A stretch of DNA of 64,000 bases from positions 165,912 to 229,911 of the forward strand of contig NZ_JAHTKU010000017.1 in NCBI RefSeq assembly GCF_019192965.1, written 5' to 3'. The translations under genes were made by a program, and so were the position numbers. The notes beneath the pieces were generated by a model. That model did not search any database and was not told where the DNA came from. It worked only from the letters and a program-made list of their open reading frames with translations. The stretch comes from Nocardioides daeguensis. Its GTDB lineage: Bacteria; Actinomycetota; Actinomycetes; Propionibacteriales; Nocardioidaceae. This document shows, piece by piece, positions 39,262-48,935 of this stretch; position 1 is the first letter of the stretch, and each line of letters starts with the position of its first letter.

Positions 39262-39326
39262 GGCCAAAGGTCCCACCGCGACGGGCAATCGGACCGTAGG
39301 GCGGGAACACCGCCGCTCTCTAGCGT
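39262..39326 (+). promoter_or_regulatory. DevR-type promoter of the cydABDC operon
   Basis: Boxes GGCCAAAGGTCC (39262-39273) and GGCAATCGGACC (39284-39295) are 22 bp apart, followed by -10 TAGCGT (39321-39326). Predicted start near 39333, leaving a leader of about 48 bases with CCAGGAG before the GTG of cydA. Confidence 0.72.
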
Positions 39327-39380
39327 GGTCGACACCGGGCGAATGCCTGTGACGCCCCTCGACCCCTGCCAGGAGCAACC

Positions 39381-40814
39381 GTGGACCCGACCGACATCGC
39401 GAGGTGGCAGTTCGCCATCACGACCGTCTACCACTTCCTCTTCGTCCCCATCACGATCGGACTGTCCGCGATCATCGCGGGCTACGAGATCACCTGGCTG
39501 CGGACCCGTGACGAGCGCTGGCTGCGCCTCACCAAGTTCTTCGGCAAGCTGTTCCTCATCAACTTCGCGATCGGCGTCGTGACCGGGATCGTGCAGGAGT
39601 TCCAGTTCGGGATGAACTGGAGCGACTACTCGCGCTTCGTCGGCGACATCTTCGGTGCGCCGCTGGCCGTGGAGGGGCTGCTGGCCTTCTTCCTCGAGTC
39701 GACCTTCCTCGGCCTGTGGATCTTCGGCTGGGACCGACTGTCCCCGAAGCTGCACGCCGCCTGCATCGTGCTCGTGCACGTCGGGACCCTGTTCTCGGCG
39801 TACTTCATCCTGGCCGCCAACTCGTGGATGCAGAACCCCGTCGGCTACGCGTTCAACCCGGACACCGGTCGCGCGGAGATGAACGACTTCGCCGCGGTGC
39901 TGTTCAACAAGGTCCAGCTCGTCACCTTCCCGCACGTGGTGCTGTCGGCGTACATGACCGGCGCCGCGTTCGTGGTCGCCGTCGCCGTGTGGCACCTGCG
40001 CCGCGCGCGGACCGACGCCGACCGGGCCGTCTACCGCCCCGCGGTCCGCACCGGCGCCTGGATCATGCTGGTCGCGGCGCTCGGCGTCGTGCTCAGCGGC
40101 GATGTCCAGGGCAAGATCATGACCGAGGTCCAGCCGATGAAGATGGCGGCGGCCGAGGGGCTCTACGACACCGAGGCGCCCGCCGACTTCTCCATCTTCC
40201 AGCTCGGCACCCTCGACGGCGAGAAGGAGACCTTCTCGGTCAAGGTCCCGGGCCTGCTGTCCTACCTGGCGACGGGAACCACCGACGGCGAGGTCGAGGG
40301 CATCAACCAGCTGCGCGAGCAGTACCGCGAGACCTACGGCAGCGACCCCGGTGCGGCGTACTACTCCCCCGGCGACTACACCCCGATCATCCCGCTGACC
40401 TACTGGACCTTCCGCCTGATGATCGGGCTCGGCATGGCCGGCGCCGCGCTGGCGCTGTGGATCCTGTGGGCCACCCGCAAGGACCGCGTCCCGCAGGGCA
40501 AGGTGGTGCTCGCCGCCGCGATCGCCCTGCCGCTCCTCCCGCTGTTCGCCAACTCCTTCGGCTGGATCTTCACCGAGATGGGCCGTCAGCCCTGGGCCGT
40601 CTTCGGCCTGATGACCACCGCGCACTCGGTCTCCCCCGGCCTCACCACCACCGAGGCCTGGATCTCGCTGATCACCCTCACGGCCGTCTACGGCGTGCTC
40701 GCGGTGGTCGAGGTGCGGCTGCTGCTCACCTGGATCGGCAAGGGCGCCGACGAGCTGCCCCCCGACGTACCGACCGACTCCGGCGAGGACCGCCCCCTCG
40801 CCTTCGCCTACTGA
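39381..40814 (+). CDS. cydA: Cytochrome bd oxidase subunit I
   Basis: A 477-residue subunit with nine membrane helices. Haem ligand His18 (VYHFLFVP), the second His in FPHVVLSAYM, the Met in TFRLMIGLGM and the GRQPWAV motif are present; the Q-loop is of the short type. It oxidises quinol and reduces O2 with very high affinity, enabling respiration at low oxygen. GTG start with CCAGGAG upstream. Operon cydA-cydB-cydDC. Confidence 0.95.
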   Translation: MDPTDIARWQFAITTVYHFLFVPITIGLSAIIAGYEITWLRTRDERWLRLTKFFGKLFLINFAIGVVTGIVQEFQFGMNWSDYSRFVGDIFGAPLAVEGLLAFFLESTFLGLWIFGWDRLSPKLHAACIVLVHVGTLFSAYFILAANSWMQNPVGYAFNPDTGRAEMNDFAAVLFNKVQLVTFPHVVLSAYMTGAAFVVAVAVWHLRRARTDADRAVYRPAVRTGAWIMLVAALGVVLSGDVQGKIMTEVQPMKMAAAEGLYDTEAPADFSIFQLGTLDGEKETFSVKVPGLLSYLATGTTDGEVEGINQLREQYRETYGSDPGAAYYSPGDYTPIIPLTYWTFRLMIGLGMAGAALALWILWATRKDRVPQGKVVLAAAIALPLLPLFANSFGWIFTEMGRQPWAVFGLMTTAHSVSPGLTTTEAWISLITLTAVYGVLAVVEVRLLLTWIGKGADELPPDVPTDSGEDRPLAFAY

Positions 40815-40836
40815 GCGCCCACGAGGAGATCACACC

Positions 40837-41858
<1,022 letters not shown>

Positions 41859-41862
<4 letters not shown>

Positions 41863-44800
41863 GGCCCTCGGACCCGCGCCTGCGCTCCCTTCTGGCGCCG
41901 GCGCGGGCCGAGCTGTCCGGGGTGGTCGTGGCCGGCGTCGTGAGCGGCGCGGTGGTGATCGCCCAGGCCTGGGTGGTGACCGGCCTCGTCGTGGCCGTCC
42001 TGCGGGGCGGCGAGCTCACCGGCTGGGCGCTGGGCGTGGTCGCCGTGCTCGCGCTGCGTGCCCTGGCCGGCGCGGCGGGCGACCTGTGCGCCACCCGCGC
42101 CGCGGGCGTCGTGGGCACGGTGCTGCGCCACCGCCTCGTGCGGGCCTACGTCGAGCGGGCCGGCGCCGCCGCCTCCTCGGGCGAGGAGGCGGTGCTGGCC
42201 ACGCGCGGCGTGGCGGCCGTGGAGCCCTACGTCACCCGCTACGTCCCGGCCCTGGTCGTCGCGGCGGTGCTGCCGCCGCTGACGGTGGTCGCGATCGCCA
42301 CCCAGGACCTGCTCAGCGCCGTGATCGTCCTCGCCACCTTGCCCCTGGTCCCGGTCTTCGGGGCGTTGGTCGGCCTCGCCACCCGTGACCGGGCCGACGA
42401 GCAGTGGCGGGCGATGGCCTCGCTGTCGGGCCACTTCCTCGACGTCGTGCGCGGCCTGCCGACCCTGGTCGCGCACCGTCGCGCCCGCGCCCAGTCCGCG
42501 CGGATCGCCGAGGTCACGGACCGCTACCGGCGGGCATCGCTGCGCACGCTGCGGATCGCCTTCGCGTCCTCCGCCGTGCTGGAGCTGGTCGCCACCTTGT
42601 CGGTGGCCCTGGTGGCGGTGACCGTCGGCGTCCGGCTCGCCGGAGGCGGCCTGGGCCTGCACACCGCCCTGGTCGTCCTGCTCCTCGCTCCGGAGGCGTA
42701 CTGGCCGCTGCGCCGGGTCGGCGCCGAGTTCCACGCCGCCTCCGAGGGCACCGCGACGTTCGAGGCGGTCCACGACCTGCTTGCCGCCGCCCCCCTCGAG
42801 CAACTCGACCACGCTGCCTCGCCGGGTGCCGCCCTGGCCCTGAGCGACGTCAGCGTCACCTGGCCCGGTCGCACCGCCCCGGCGGTGCAGCACGTCACCG
42901 CCCTGATCCCCGACCGCGGCATCACCGCGCTCACCGGCCCCTCCGGGTGTGGCAAGTCCACCCTGCTCGCCGCCGTCGCCGGGCTGGTTCCGCTCGACGC
43001 GGGCACCATCAGCGCGGCCGGCGAGCAGGTCGGCGGACCCGCCTGGCAGGCGCAGGTGGCCTGGCTCCCCCAGCAGCCGCAGTTCGTGGCCGGGACCATC
43101 GCGGACAACCTGCGGATCGCCCGGCCGGCGGCGAGCGACGATCGGCTGTGGGAGGTGCTGCGCGAGGTCGCGCTCGAGGAGCGGGTCCGCTCCCTTCCCC
43201 ACGGCCTGTCCACCCCGCTCGGCGAGGACGGCACGACACTGTCCGCCGGCGAGCGAGCCCGCCTGGCCCTGGCCCGGATCGTGTTGGCCGAGCGGCCCTG
43301 GGTGCTCCTCGACGAGCCGACCGCCCACCTCGACGACCTCACCGAGCAGGTCATCGCGGACACCGTGATGGCCCTCGCCCGCCGCAGCGGTGTCGTCGTG
43401 GTGGCGCACCGCCCCCGCCTGGTCGACCTGGCCGACCGGCGCATCGAGCTGTCCGCACCGGCGGCCGCGGCACCGCCGGCACGTCCGCCGGTGCTCGCGA
43501 CCTCCTCCCCCGTCCCCGTGTCGGCCGGGCCGGCATCGGCGCCGGTCCGCCCCGAGCGACGTGCCCTTCTCGGCGCAACCGTCCTGGGCTCGCTGGCCTC
43601 CGCGTCCGGGGTGGCGCTGACCGCGACCGCCGGATGGCTGATCGTCCAGGCCTCCACCCACCCCGCCGTGCTGACCCTGCTCGTGGCCGTCGTCGGTGTG
43701 CGCGCCTTCGGTCTGGCCCGGCCGGTGCTGCGCTACGTCGAGCGGCTCTGGTCGCACGACGCCGCGCTGCGCCTGCTCGCGCGACGTCGCGTCGAGGTCT
43801 ACGACGCCCTCGTCCCGCTCGTGCCGGGGCGGTTGGGCCGGCGCCGCGGTGACGTGCTCAGCACCGTCGTCGACGACGTCGACAGTGTCGTCGACCGACA
43901 GCTCCGGGTCCGGATGCCGCTGGCCCAGCTCGCCCTCGTCGGCCTGCTCGCCACTGTCGTCGCCGGCTCCCTGCACGTCACGGCGGCCGCCGTGGTGGCC
44001 GGGGTGTCACTGCTCGGCGGCGTCGCGTACCTCCTGGCCCGCCACGGGGCGCAGACCGCCGAGCAGCAGCTGGTCGGGCTGCGGGCCCGGCTGTCGGACA
44101 CGGTGGTCGAGGCCGTCCAGGTGGGCAGCGAGCTGCGGATGTGGCAGCGCTCCCTCCCCGTGGCGGACCGGGTCGCCGAGACCAGTGCACGGATGGGCGC
44201 GGTCACCGCGACCGCAGCCCGATGGCTGAGCGCGGCACGCGCCGTCGTGCTGGTCGGCAGCGGTGCCGGCGTTGCCGCGATGGCCGCGCTCACCGCGGGC
44301 CCGGTGGCGGCGGGGAGTCTCTCCGGGCCGGTGATGGCGCTGCTCGTGCTCATCCCCCTGGCCCTCTCCGACGTCGCGCTGCCCTGTGCCGACGCGGGCG
44401 TCCTCGCCGCGCGGACCGCCGCGGCCGACGACCGGCTGCGAGCCCTCGAGACCATGCCGCCCGCGGTCGCCGACTTCCCGAGCCGCACCTCCCCGCGCGA
44501 CGACGCGGTCGTCCTGGACGAGCTGACCGCACGGTGGGACGTGCGAGCGCCGCTGACGCGCCCCGTCACCCTCGACCTGGCCCCCGGCGACCGGGTCGCG
44601 GTCGTCGGTCCCTCCGGCTCGGGGAAGAGCACGCTGGCCGCGGTCCTGCTGCGCTTCCTCGACGCCGCCTCCGGCGACGCCCTGCTGGGCGGCGCTCCGC
44701 TGGCGCACCTCGCGCCGGACGACGTACGACGCCACGTGGGGCTCGTCGACGACCACCCCCACGTCTTCGCCACCACCGTGGCCGAGAACGTCCGCCTCGC

Positions 44801-45224
44801 CCGGCCCGGCGCGAGCGACGCCGAGGTCGAGGACGCCCTGCGCAGGGCTCACCTCGGGCCGTGGCTCGACGCTCTCCCCGAGGGGCTCGGGACCTGGCTC
44901 GGTGCGGGACACGGCGGCCTCTCCGGTGGGGAGCGCGCCCGCCTCGGGGTCGCCCGCTCCCTGCTCGCCGACCACCCGGTCCTGGTCCTAGACGAGCCCA
45001 CCGCCCACCTCGACCACCCGACGGCCGAGGCTCTCGCCCGCGAGGTCCTGACCGGCCAGCACGACCGGTCGGTGCTCTGGATCACCCACGGGGCGGCCGG
45101 TCTGGACCTCGTCGACCGCACGGTAAGCCTCGAGCCGCGGGTCGAAGGTCCCGCCGGGCGCGGGGCGTCGGCCCGTACCGTGCCCGGCGGCGGCGGCCCA
45201 GGCTGGACCCATGACCACCACTGA
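41859..45224 (+). CDS. cydDC: Fused CydD-CydC ABC exporter for cytochrome bd assembly
   Basis: One 1121-residue polypeptide holding both half-transporters. Each half has a six-helix membrane domain followed by an ATPase: Walker A GPSGCGKST near residue 360 with signature LSAGERARLALAR, and GPSGSGKST near 917 with LSGGERARLGVAR. The linker between halves (about 530-565) is alanine/proline-rich. CydDC exports thiols and haem-related cargo needed for cytochrome bd maturation. Such fusions are also known in Streptomyces. The 3' end contains the promoter of the next gene and overlaps its start by 14 bp. Confidence 0.92.
45140..45204 (+). promoter_or_regulatory. DevR-type promoter inside the 3' end of cydDC
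   Basis: Boxes GGTCGAAGGTCC (45140-45151) and GGGCGTCGGCCC (45163-45174), 23 bp apart; -10 CAGGCT (45199-45204), then six bases to the ATG at 45211. The same arrangement (NAGGCT, GGWCCC, ATG) occurs at 62752-62766, pointing to a leaderless start in both. Confidence 0.72.
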
Positions 45225-46140
45225 CCCCACCCGTGAGCACACCATCGCAGCCGACAGCATCGTCGTCGCGACCGACGGCTCAGACGACGCCGACCGCGCA
45301 GTCCACTGGGCCGCCGAGCAGGCGTTCCTCGAGCGTCGTCCGCTGACGGTGGTGAGCACCGTCCACGGCCCCGAGGTCCCGTCCGCGGGCTGGGGCGGCA
45401 TGGGCGGCTACACCTACGACCCCACGCAGATGCTGGCGAGCGCCCGTGCCGTCGCCCAGGAGGCGGCCGACGTCGCCCACCACCTGCACCCCGGGCTGAC
45501 CGTCGCGGTCGACGCACGGATCGGCGACCCGCGTCAGATCCTCGTCGAGATCTCGCGCGACGTCCACATGGTCGTGATGGGCTCGCGCGGTCGCGGCTCG
45601 CTGCGCAGCAAGCTGCTCGGCTCGGTGAGTGCCGCGGTCAGTCGCGACGCCGGCTGCCCGGTCGTCGTGTGCCGCCCCCAGCGTCACGAGGAGCGGGCCC
45701 GGCAGGGCATCCTCGTCGGTGCCGACGGCACGGCCGAGTCGCTTCCGGTCATCGAGTTCGCCTTCCAGCAGGCCTCGCTCATGGACCTCCCGCTCACCGT
45801 CGTCCACGCCGTTTGGGACGAGATCGGTGCCGCGCACGGTCCGGTCATGGTCTCGCCCCGGGAGACCGGCCTCGACGAGTACCGGCTCCTGCTCGGCGAG
45901 AGCGTCGCCGGCATCTCCTCGAAGTTCCCCGAGGTCGAGGTCGACCTGCGCTTGGCGCGCGGCATGGCCGAGGACTGCCTGAGCGACACCAGCCCGATGT
46001 GGAACCTGATCGTCGTCGGCCGCCACCCGGTCGACTCGCTACTGCGCCTGGTCACTGGCGCGGTCGCCACCTCCGTCGTCGAGCGGTCGCACACCACCGT
46101 GGCCGTCGTACCGCAGGCCGACGCGCCGGCAGAGAGCTGA
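45211..46140 (+). CDS. Tandem-domain universal stress protein
   Basis: A 309-residue protein of two UspA domains. Domain 1 (about 10-155): IVVATDGSDDADRAVHWAAEQA and the ATP loop MGSRGRGSLRSKLLGSVSAAVSRDAGCPVVV. Domain 2 (about 165-300): ILVGADGTAESLPVIEFAF with a weaker loop (VVGRHPVDSLLRLVTGAV). ATP binding is expected for domain 1. Followed 8 bp later by a close paralogue. Confidence 0.9.
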   Translation: MTTTDPTREHTIAADSIVVATDGSDDADRAVHWAAEQAFLERRPLTVVSTVHGPEVPSAGWGGMGGYTYDPTQMLASARAVAQEAADVAHHLHPGLTVAVDARIGDPRQILVEISRDVHMVVMGSRGRGSLRSKLLGSVSAAVSRDAGCPVVVCRPQRHEERARQGILVGADGTAESLPVIEFAFQQASLMDLPLTVVHAVWDEIGAAHGPVMVSPRETGLDEYRLLLGESVAGISSKFPEVEVDLRLARGMAEDCLSDTSPMWNLIVVGRHPVDSLLRLVTGAVATSVVERSHTTVAVVPQADAPAES

Positions 46141-46148
46141 GACAAGCC

Positions 46149-46994
46149 ATGAGCACCCCCATCCCTTCGGGCAGCATCGTCGTCGGAGCCGACGGCTCCA
46201 AGCACGCCCAGCGCGCGATCACCTGGGCCGCCGAGCAGGCGGCACTCGAAGGACGCCCCCTCGTGGTCCTCACGGCCGAGGACGGTGCCGTCCATCGCAT
46301 CAACGCCGAAGCCATCCAGCACGCACGCGCCACCGCCCCGGACGTCGACGTGGTCGGACTGACCGCCGCCGACGACCCGCGCGGCACGCTGGTCGAGCTG
46401 TCCCGGGAGGCGCACCTGCTGGTCCTGGGCTCACGAGGGCGCGGAACCGTTCGCAGCATGCTGCTGGGCTCGGTGAGCACCGCGGTCAGCCGGCTCTCCT
46501 ACTGCCCCGTCGTCGTGTGCCGGCCCCGCGCCGAGGAGCACAGCGGCAAGGGCGTGCTCGTGGGCGTCGACGGCACTGAGTCCTCACTCGCGGTCCTCGA
46601 CTTCGCCTTCGCCCAGGCGTCGCTGCGCGGTCAGTCCCTCATGGTCGTGCACTGCGTGTGGGACGTCGTCGCCGCGGTCGCCGGGCTCCGTAACGTCCGG
46701 GTGGAGGACGTCGACCTCGGCCCCGAGGACGAGGCGCACCTCCTGCTCGCCGAGTCCGTCGCCGGATTCCGCGAGAAGTACCCCGACGTCCCCGTCACCC
46801 TGCGGGTCACGCACGGGCTGGTGGACGACGTGCTGGGCGGCCGCACCGCCGCGTGGGACCTCGTCGTCGTCGGCCGCCACCCCCTCGACACCGTCGGGCG
46901 CCTGGTGACCGGCTCGATCGCGACCGCCGTGGTGGAGCGGGCCCACACCACGGTTGCCGTCGTCCCGGAGCCGACCGAGGTCCTGCCGTCATGA
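46149..46994 (+). CDS. Tandem-domain universal stress protein, paralogue of the preceding gene
   Basis: A 281-residue protein with the same two-domain layout: IVVGADGSKHAQRAITWAAEQAALEGRPLVV, ATP loop LGSRGRGTVRSMLLGSVSTAVSRLSYCPVVV, and second domain VLVGVDGTESSLAVLDFAFAQASL. Its similarity to the neighbour at 45211 indicates tandem duplication. The stop overlaps the flavodoxin start (ATGA). Confidence 0.9.
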   Translation: MSTPIPSGSIVVGADGSKHAQRAITWAAEQAALEGRPLVVLTAEDGAVHRINAEAIQHARATAPDVDVVGLTAADDPRGTLVELSREAHLLVLGSRGRGTVRSMLLGSVSTAVSRLSYCPVVVCRPRAEEHSGKGVLVGVDGTESSLAVLDFAFAQASLRGQSLMVVHCVWDVVAAVAGLRNVRVEDVDLGPEDEAHLLLAESVAGFREKYPDVPVTLRVTHGLVDDVLGGRTAAWDLVVVGRHPLDTVGRLVTGSIATAVVERAHTTVAVVPEPTEVLPS

Positions 46995-47539
46995 GCCGGG
47001 CCGCGCCCAGCGCCCTCGTGGTGTACGAGTCGATGTTTGACAACACCGCGCAGGTGGCGCGGGCGGTCGTCCGGGGGCTGGAGAGGGCTGGGTTCCAGGC
47101 CCACAGCGTGCCGGTCACCTCCCTGGCCTCGACCGGACCGGTCGAGGTCGACCTGGTCCTGCTGGGCGCGCCCACCCATGCCTTCTCGCTGAGCAGGCCG
47201 AGCAGCCGTTCCGACGCGGTCCGCCAGGGAGCGGCCCCCGGCCGGGCGAAGATCGGCGCCCGGGAGTGGATCGCCCACGTCACGCCCGAGCGGATGGGAA
47301 CCACCCGGATCGCGGTCTTCGACACCCGGGTGGCCAAGGTGCGCAGGCTGCCACTGGCCGCCGGTCTCACGGCCGCGCGGCTCCTCCACCGCCGCGGGTT
47401 CCGGCTGCTTCGCAAGCCGGTCGCCTTCGTGGTGGACGGCACGCGTGGACCGCTGATCGCCGGTGAGGACGAGCGGGCGGAGCACTGGGGCCAGGTGATC
47501 GGCGCCGCGTGCCTCGCCGAGCTCGACCAGGCCGCCTGA
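46991..47539 (+). CDS. Flavodoxin-like protein
   Basis: A 182-residue protein: the N-terminal phosphate-binding loop VVYESMFDNTAQVARAV (residues 9-25) and DLVLLGAPTHAFSLSRPSSR are typical of flavodoxin-family proteins found next to stress proteins in actinobacteria. It is probably an FMN-binding electron carrier. Third gene of the USP-USP-flavodoxin unit. Confidence 0.8.
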   Translation: MSRAAPSALVVYESMFDNTAQVARAVVRGLERAGFQAHSVPVTSLASTGPVEVDLVLLGAPTHAFSLSRPSSRSDAVRQGAAPGRAKIGAREWIAHVTPERMGTTRIAVFDTRVAKVRRLPLAAGLTAARLLHRRGFRLLRKPVAFVVDGTRGPLIAGEDERAEHWGQVIGAACLAELDQAA

Positions 47540-47560
47540 CGGGCGCATCGTTCGCGCCCG
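47540..47560. terminator. Hairpin between convergent flavodoxin and CBS genes
   Basis: A perfect 7-bp stem (CGGGCGC/GCGCCCG) with a 7-base loop begins one base after the flavodoxin stop, 32 bp from the convergent CBS stop. No T-tract. Confidence 0.5.
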
Positions 47561-47591
47561 CCGTACCTCGCGGTCCGGCCGAGCCGGCACC

Positions 47592-47984
47592 TCACGTCTG
47601 GTTGGCGAGGACGTCGATGACGTCGCGGGAGGAGACGATGCCGACGATCGCGCCGTCCCTGGTCAGGGGCAGGTGTCGGATGTCGGCCGACGCGAGCAGC
47701 CGCGCTGCATCGACGATCGTGATCGTCTCGGGGGCGCTGACGACCTCGGTCGTCATCGCCTCCCCCGCCGTGAGGTGCGCCGCATCGGCGGCTCGGGCGA
47801 GGTGAACGACGACATCGCGCTCGGAGAGCATGCCGATCGGATGCTCCTGACGCGTGACGACCAGAGCTCCGACCTCCTCGGCACCGAGCAGCTCGATCAC
47901 CTCCTGGAGGGTGCACTCGTGGTCGATGGTCGCGACCGGCCAGGACATCAGCTCGGACGCGGGAGCCAGCAGGGACGGGGACAT
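47592..47984 (-). CDS. CBS-pair protein
   Basis: A 130-residue protein of two CBS motifs (about 10-60 and 72-125: MSWPVATIDHECTLQEVIELLGAEEVGALVV, IGMLSERDVVVHLA; MTTEVVSAPETITIVDAARLLASADIRHLPL, IVGIVSSRDVIDVLA). Stand-alone CBS pairs such as mycobacterial Rv2626c belong to the DosR regulon. GAGGAGG precedes the ATG. A DevR-type promoter lies upstream. Confidence 0.87.
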   Translation of the reverse strand: MSPSLLAPASELMSWPVATIDHECTLQEVIELLGAEEVGALVVTRQEHPIGMLSERDVVVHLARAADAAHLTAGEAMTTEVVSAPETITIVDAARLLASADIRHLPLTRDGAIVGIVSSRDVIDVLANQT

Positions 47985-48012
47985 GGGGCCTCCTCGGTGG
48001 TCGGTTGACGCC

Positions 48013-48076
48013 ACGCTCGCGCAGCGCGGTCACCCGCTGCAGGGCGCAAGGTCCCGGAGCGGAAGGACCTGTGGCG
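48013..48076 (-). promoter_or_regulatory. DevR-type promoter of the CBS-pair gene
   Basis: Boxes GGGCGCAAGGTCC (48042-48054) and GGACCTGTGGCG (48065-48076) are about 22.5 bp apart; minus -10 GAGCGT (48018-48013) starts 30 bp from the proximal centre. No matching -10 is seen toward the thioredoxin gene. Confidence 0.62.
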
Positions 48077-48089
48077 GAACGGGAATCAA

Positions 48090-48109
48090 ATATCCCCCCA
48101 GGGGGTTAT
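48090..48109. promoter_or_regulatory. CsoR/CstR-like operator upstream of thioredoxin
   Basis: ATATCCCCCCAGGGGGTTAT is a near-palindrome of the AT-flanked C-run/G-run type bound by CsoR/CstR (DUF156) repressors (copper, persulfide or formaldehyde sensors). It lies 40 bp before the thioredoxin ATG, where a repressor would act. No DUF156 gene is in the window. Confidence 0.4.
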
Positions 48110-48148
48110 CCCCACGAAGCCGAACCCACATCCCACGGGAGGAATGCC

Positions 48149-48496
48149 ATGTCCACCACCGACCTCACCGCCGCCACCTTCGAGACCACCGTGCAGGACA
48201 ACGACATCGTCCTGGTCGACTTCTGGGCGTCCTGGTGCGGCCCGTGCCGGATGTTCGCCCCCGTCTTCGAGCGCGCCGCCGCCGCACACCCGGACATCGT
48301 CTTCGCCAAGGTCGACACCGAGGCGGAGCGCGACCTCGCGGCCGCCGCCCAGATCACCTCGATCCCGACCCTGATGGCCTTCAAGGACGGTCAGCTCGTC
48401 TTCCGCCAGGCGGGCGCGCTCCCGGCAGCCGGGCTCGAGCAGCTGATCGCGGCCGTCCGGGCGCTCGACCTGACGGAGGCCGCCAGCGCGTCCTGA
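48149..48496 (+). CDS. trxA: Thioredoxin
   Basis: A 115-residue thioredoxin with the WCGPC active site (residues 29-33) inside VDFWASWCGPCRMFAPVFE and the cis-Pro in SIPTLMAF. A disulfide reductase of the cytoplasm. Ribosome-binding site GGGAGGAA. Upstream lies a CsoR-like operator and, further away, the DevR boxes of the divergent CBS gene. Confidence 0.93.
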   Translation: MSTTDLTAATFETTVQDNDIVLVDFWASWCGPCRMFAPVFERAAAAHPDIVFAKVDTEAERDLAAAAQITSIPTLMAFKDGQLVFRQAGALPAAGLEQLIAAVRALDLTEAASAS

Positions 48497-48502
48497 AGAA
48501 GG

Positions 48503-48622
48503 ATGCTGCCCCCGCGCAAGCACGGGGTCCTGGTCCCGGGGCCGCAGGCACACCTGATGAAGCCGGCGTTCGAGAAGTACTTCCTGTGGAAGATGGAGCA
48601 CGGTTACGTGCAGCTGCCCTGA
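48503..48622 (+). CDS. Possible 39-residue small protein
   Basis: An ATG 6 bp after the thioredoxin stop opens a frame of 39 codons, nearly all ending in G or C, encoding a basic, aromatic-rich peptide (MKPAFEKYFLWKMEHGYVQLP at its end). The ribosome-binding site is poor (AAGAAGG abuts the ATG), so it would depend on reinitiation after thioredoxin. No family recognised. Confidence 0.45.
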   Translation: MLPPRKHGVLVPGPQAHLMKPAFEKYFLWKMEHGYVQLP

Positions 48623-48639
48623 TCCGGCCCCTCGCCGCA

Positions 48640-48700
48640 GGGCCGAGAGGCCTGCCGAGGGGGACCTTCGTCCTCTGGATGTGGGCCGTGCGCCTGGCGT
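48640..48700 (+). promoter_or_regulatory. DevR-type tandem boxes upstream of the gene at 48711
   Basis: Boxes GGGCCGAGAGGCC (48640-48652) and GGACCTTCGTCC (48662-48673, near-perfect palindrome), about 21.5 bp apart. The -10 is imperfect (TGGCGT, 48695-48700). The proximal centre is 43.5 bp from the ATG at 48711. Confidence 0.6.
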
Positions 48701-48710
48701 TCCCTGAAGC

Positions 48711-48926
48711 ATGGAGAACATCGAGAAGGTCGCATCCCCGCCAGCCCCCGCCACCAGTCGGGTACCCAGCCCGCCGGAGGCCCTGTACGGCCTCGGCATC
48801 ATCGGCGCATGGGTCTGGTTCTGGCGCGCGGCCGACGGCTTCGGCGAGCACCTGTGGGCGCTCGTCCAGGGCGTGTTCTGGCCCGCCTACCTGGTATACG
48901 ACGCGTTCCGCGCGCTGCGTGGGTGA
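48711..48926 (+). CDS. 71-residue tryptophan-rich membrane protein
   Basis: After a proline-rich start (1-22) it has a hydrophobic, aromatic C-terminal part (ALYGLGIIGAWVWFWRAADGF, then WALVQGVFWPAYLVYDAFRAL), likely two membrane-associated helices. No ribosome-binding site is visible before the ATG. The role is unknown; the DevR-type boxes place it in the hypoxia set. It converges on the erythromycin-esterase-like gene. Confidence 0.7.
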   Translation: MENIEKVASPPAPATSRVPSPPEALYGLGIIGAWVWFWRAADGFGEHLWALVQGVFWPAYLVYDAFRALRG

Positions 48927-48935
48927 GGGCCCTGT

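Noticed and set aside
39141..39299. A 52-codon GTG frame directly after the nitroreductase, overlapping its stop (GTGA)
   Set aside because: Third-position bias fades in its second half, and that part is occupied by the two DevR-type boxes of cydA. No family is visible. It is kept only as a possibility.
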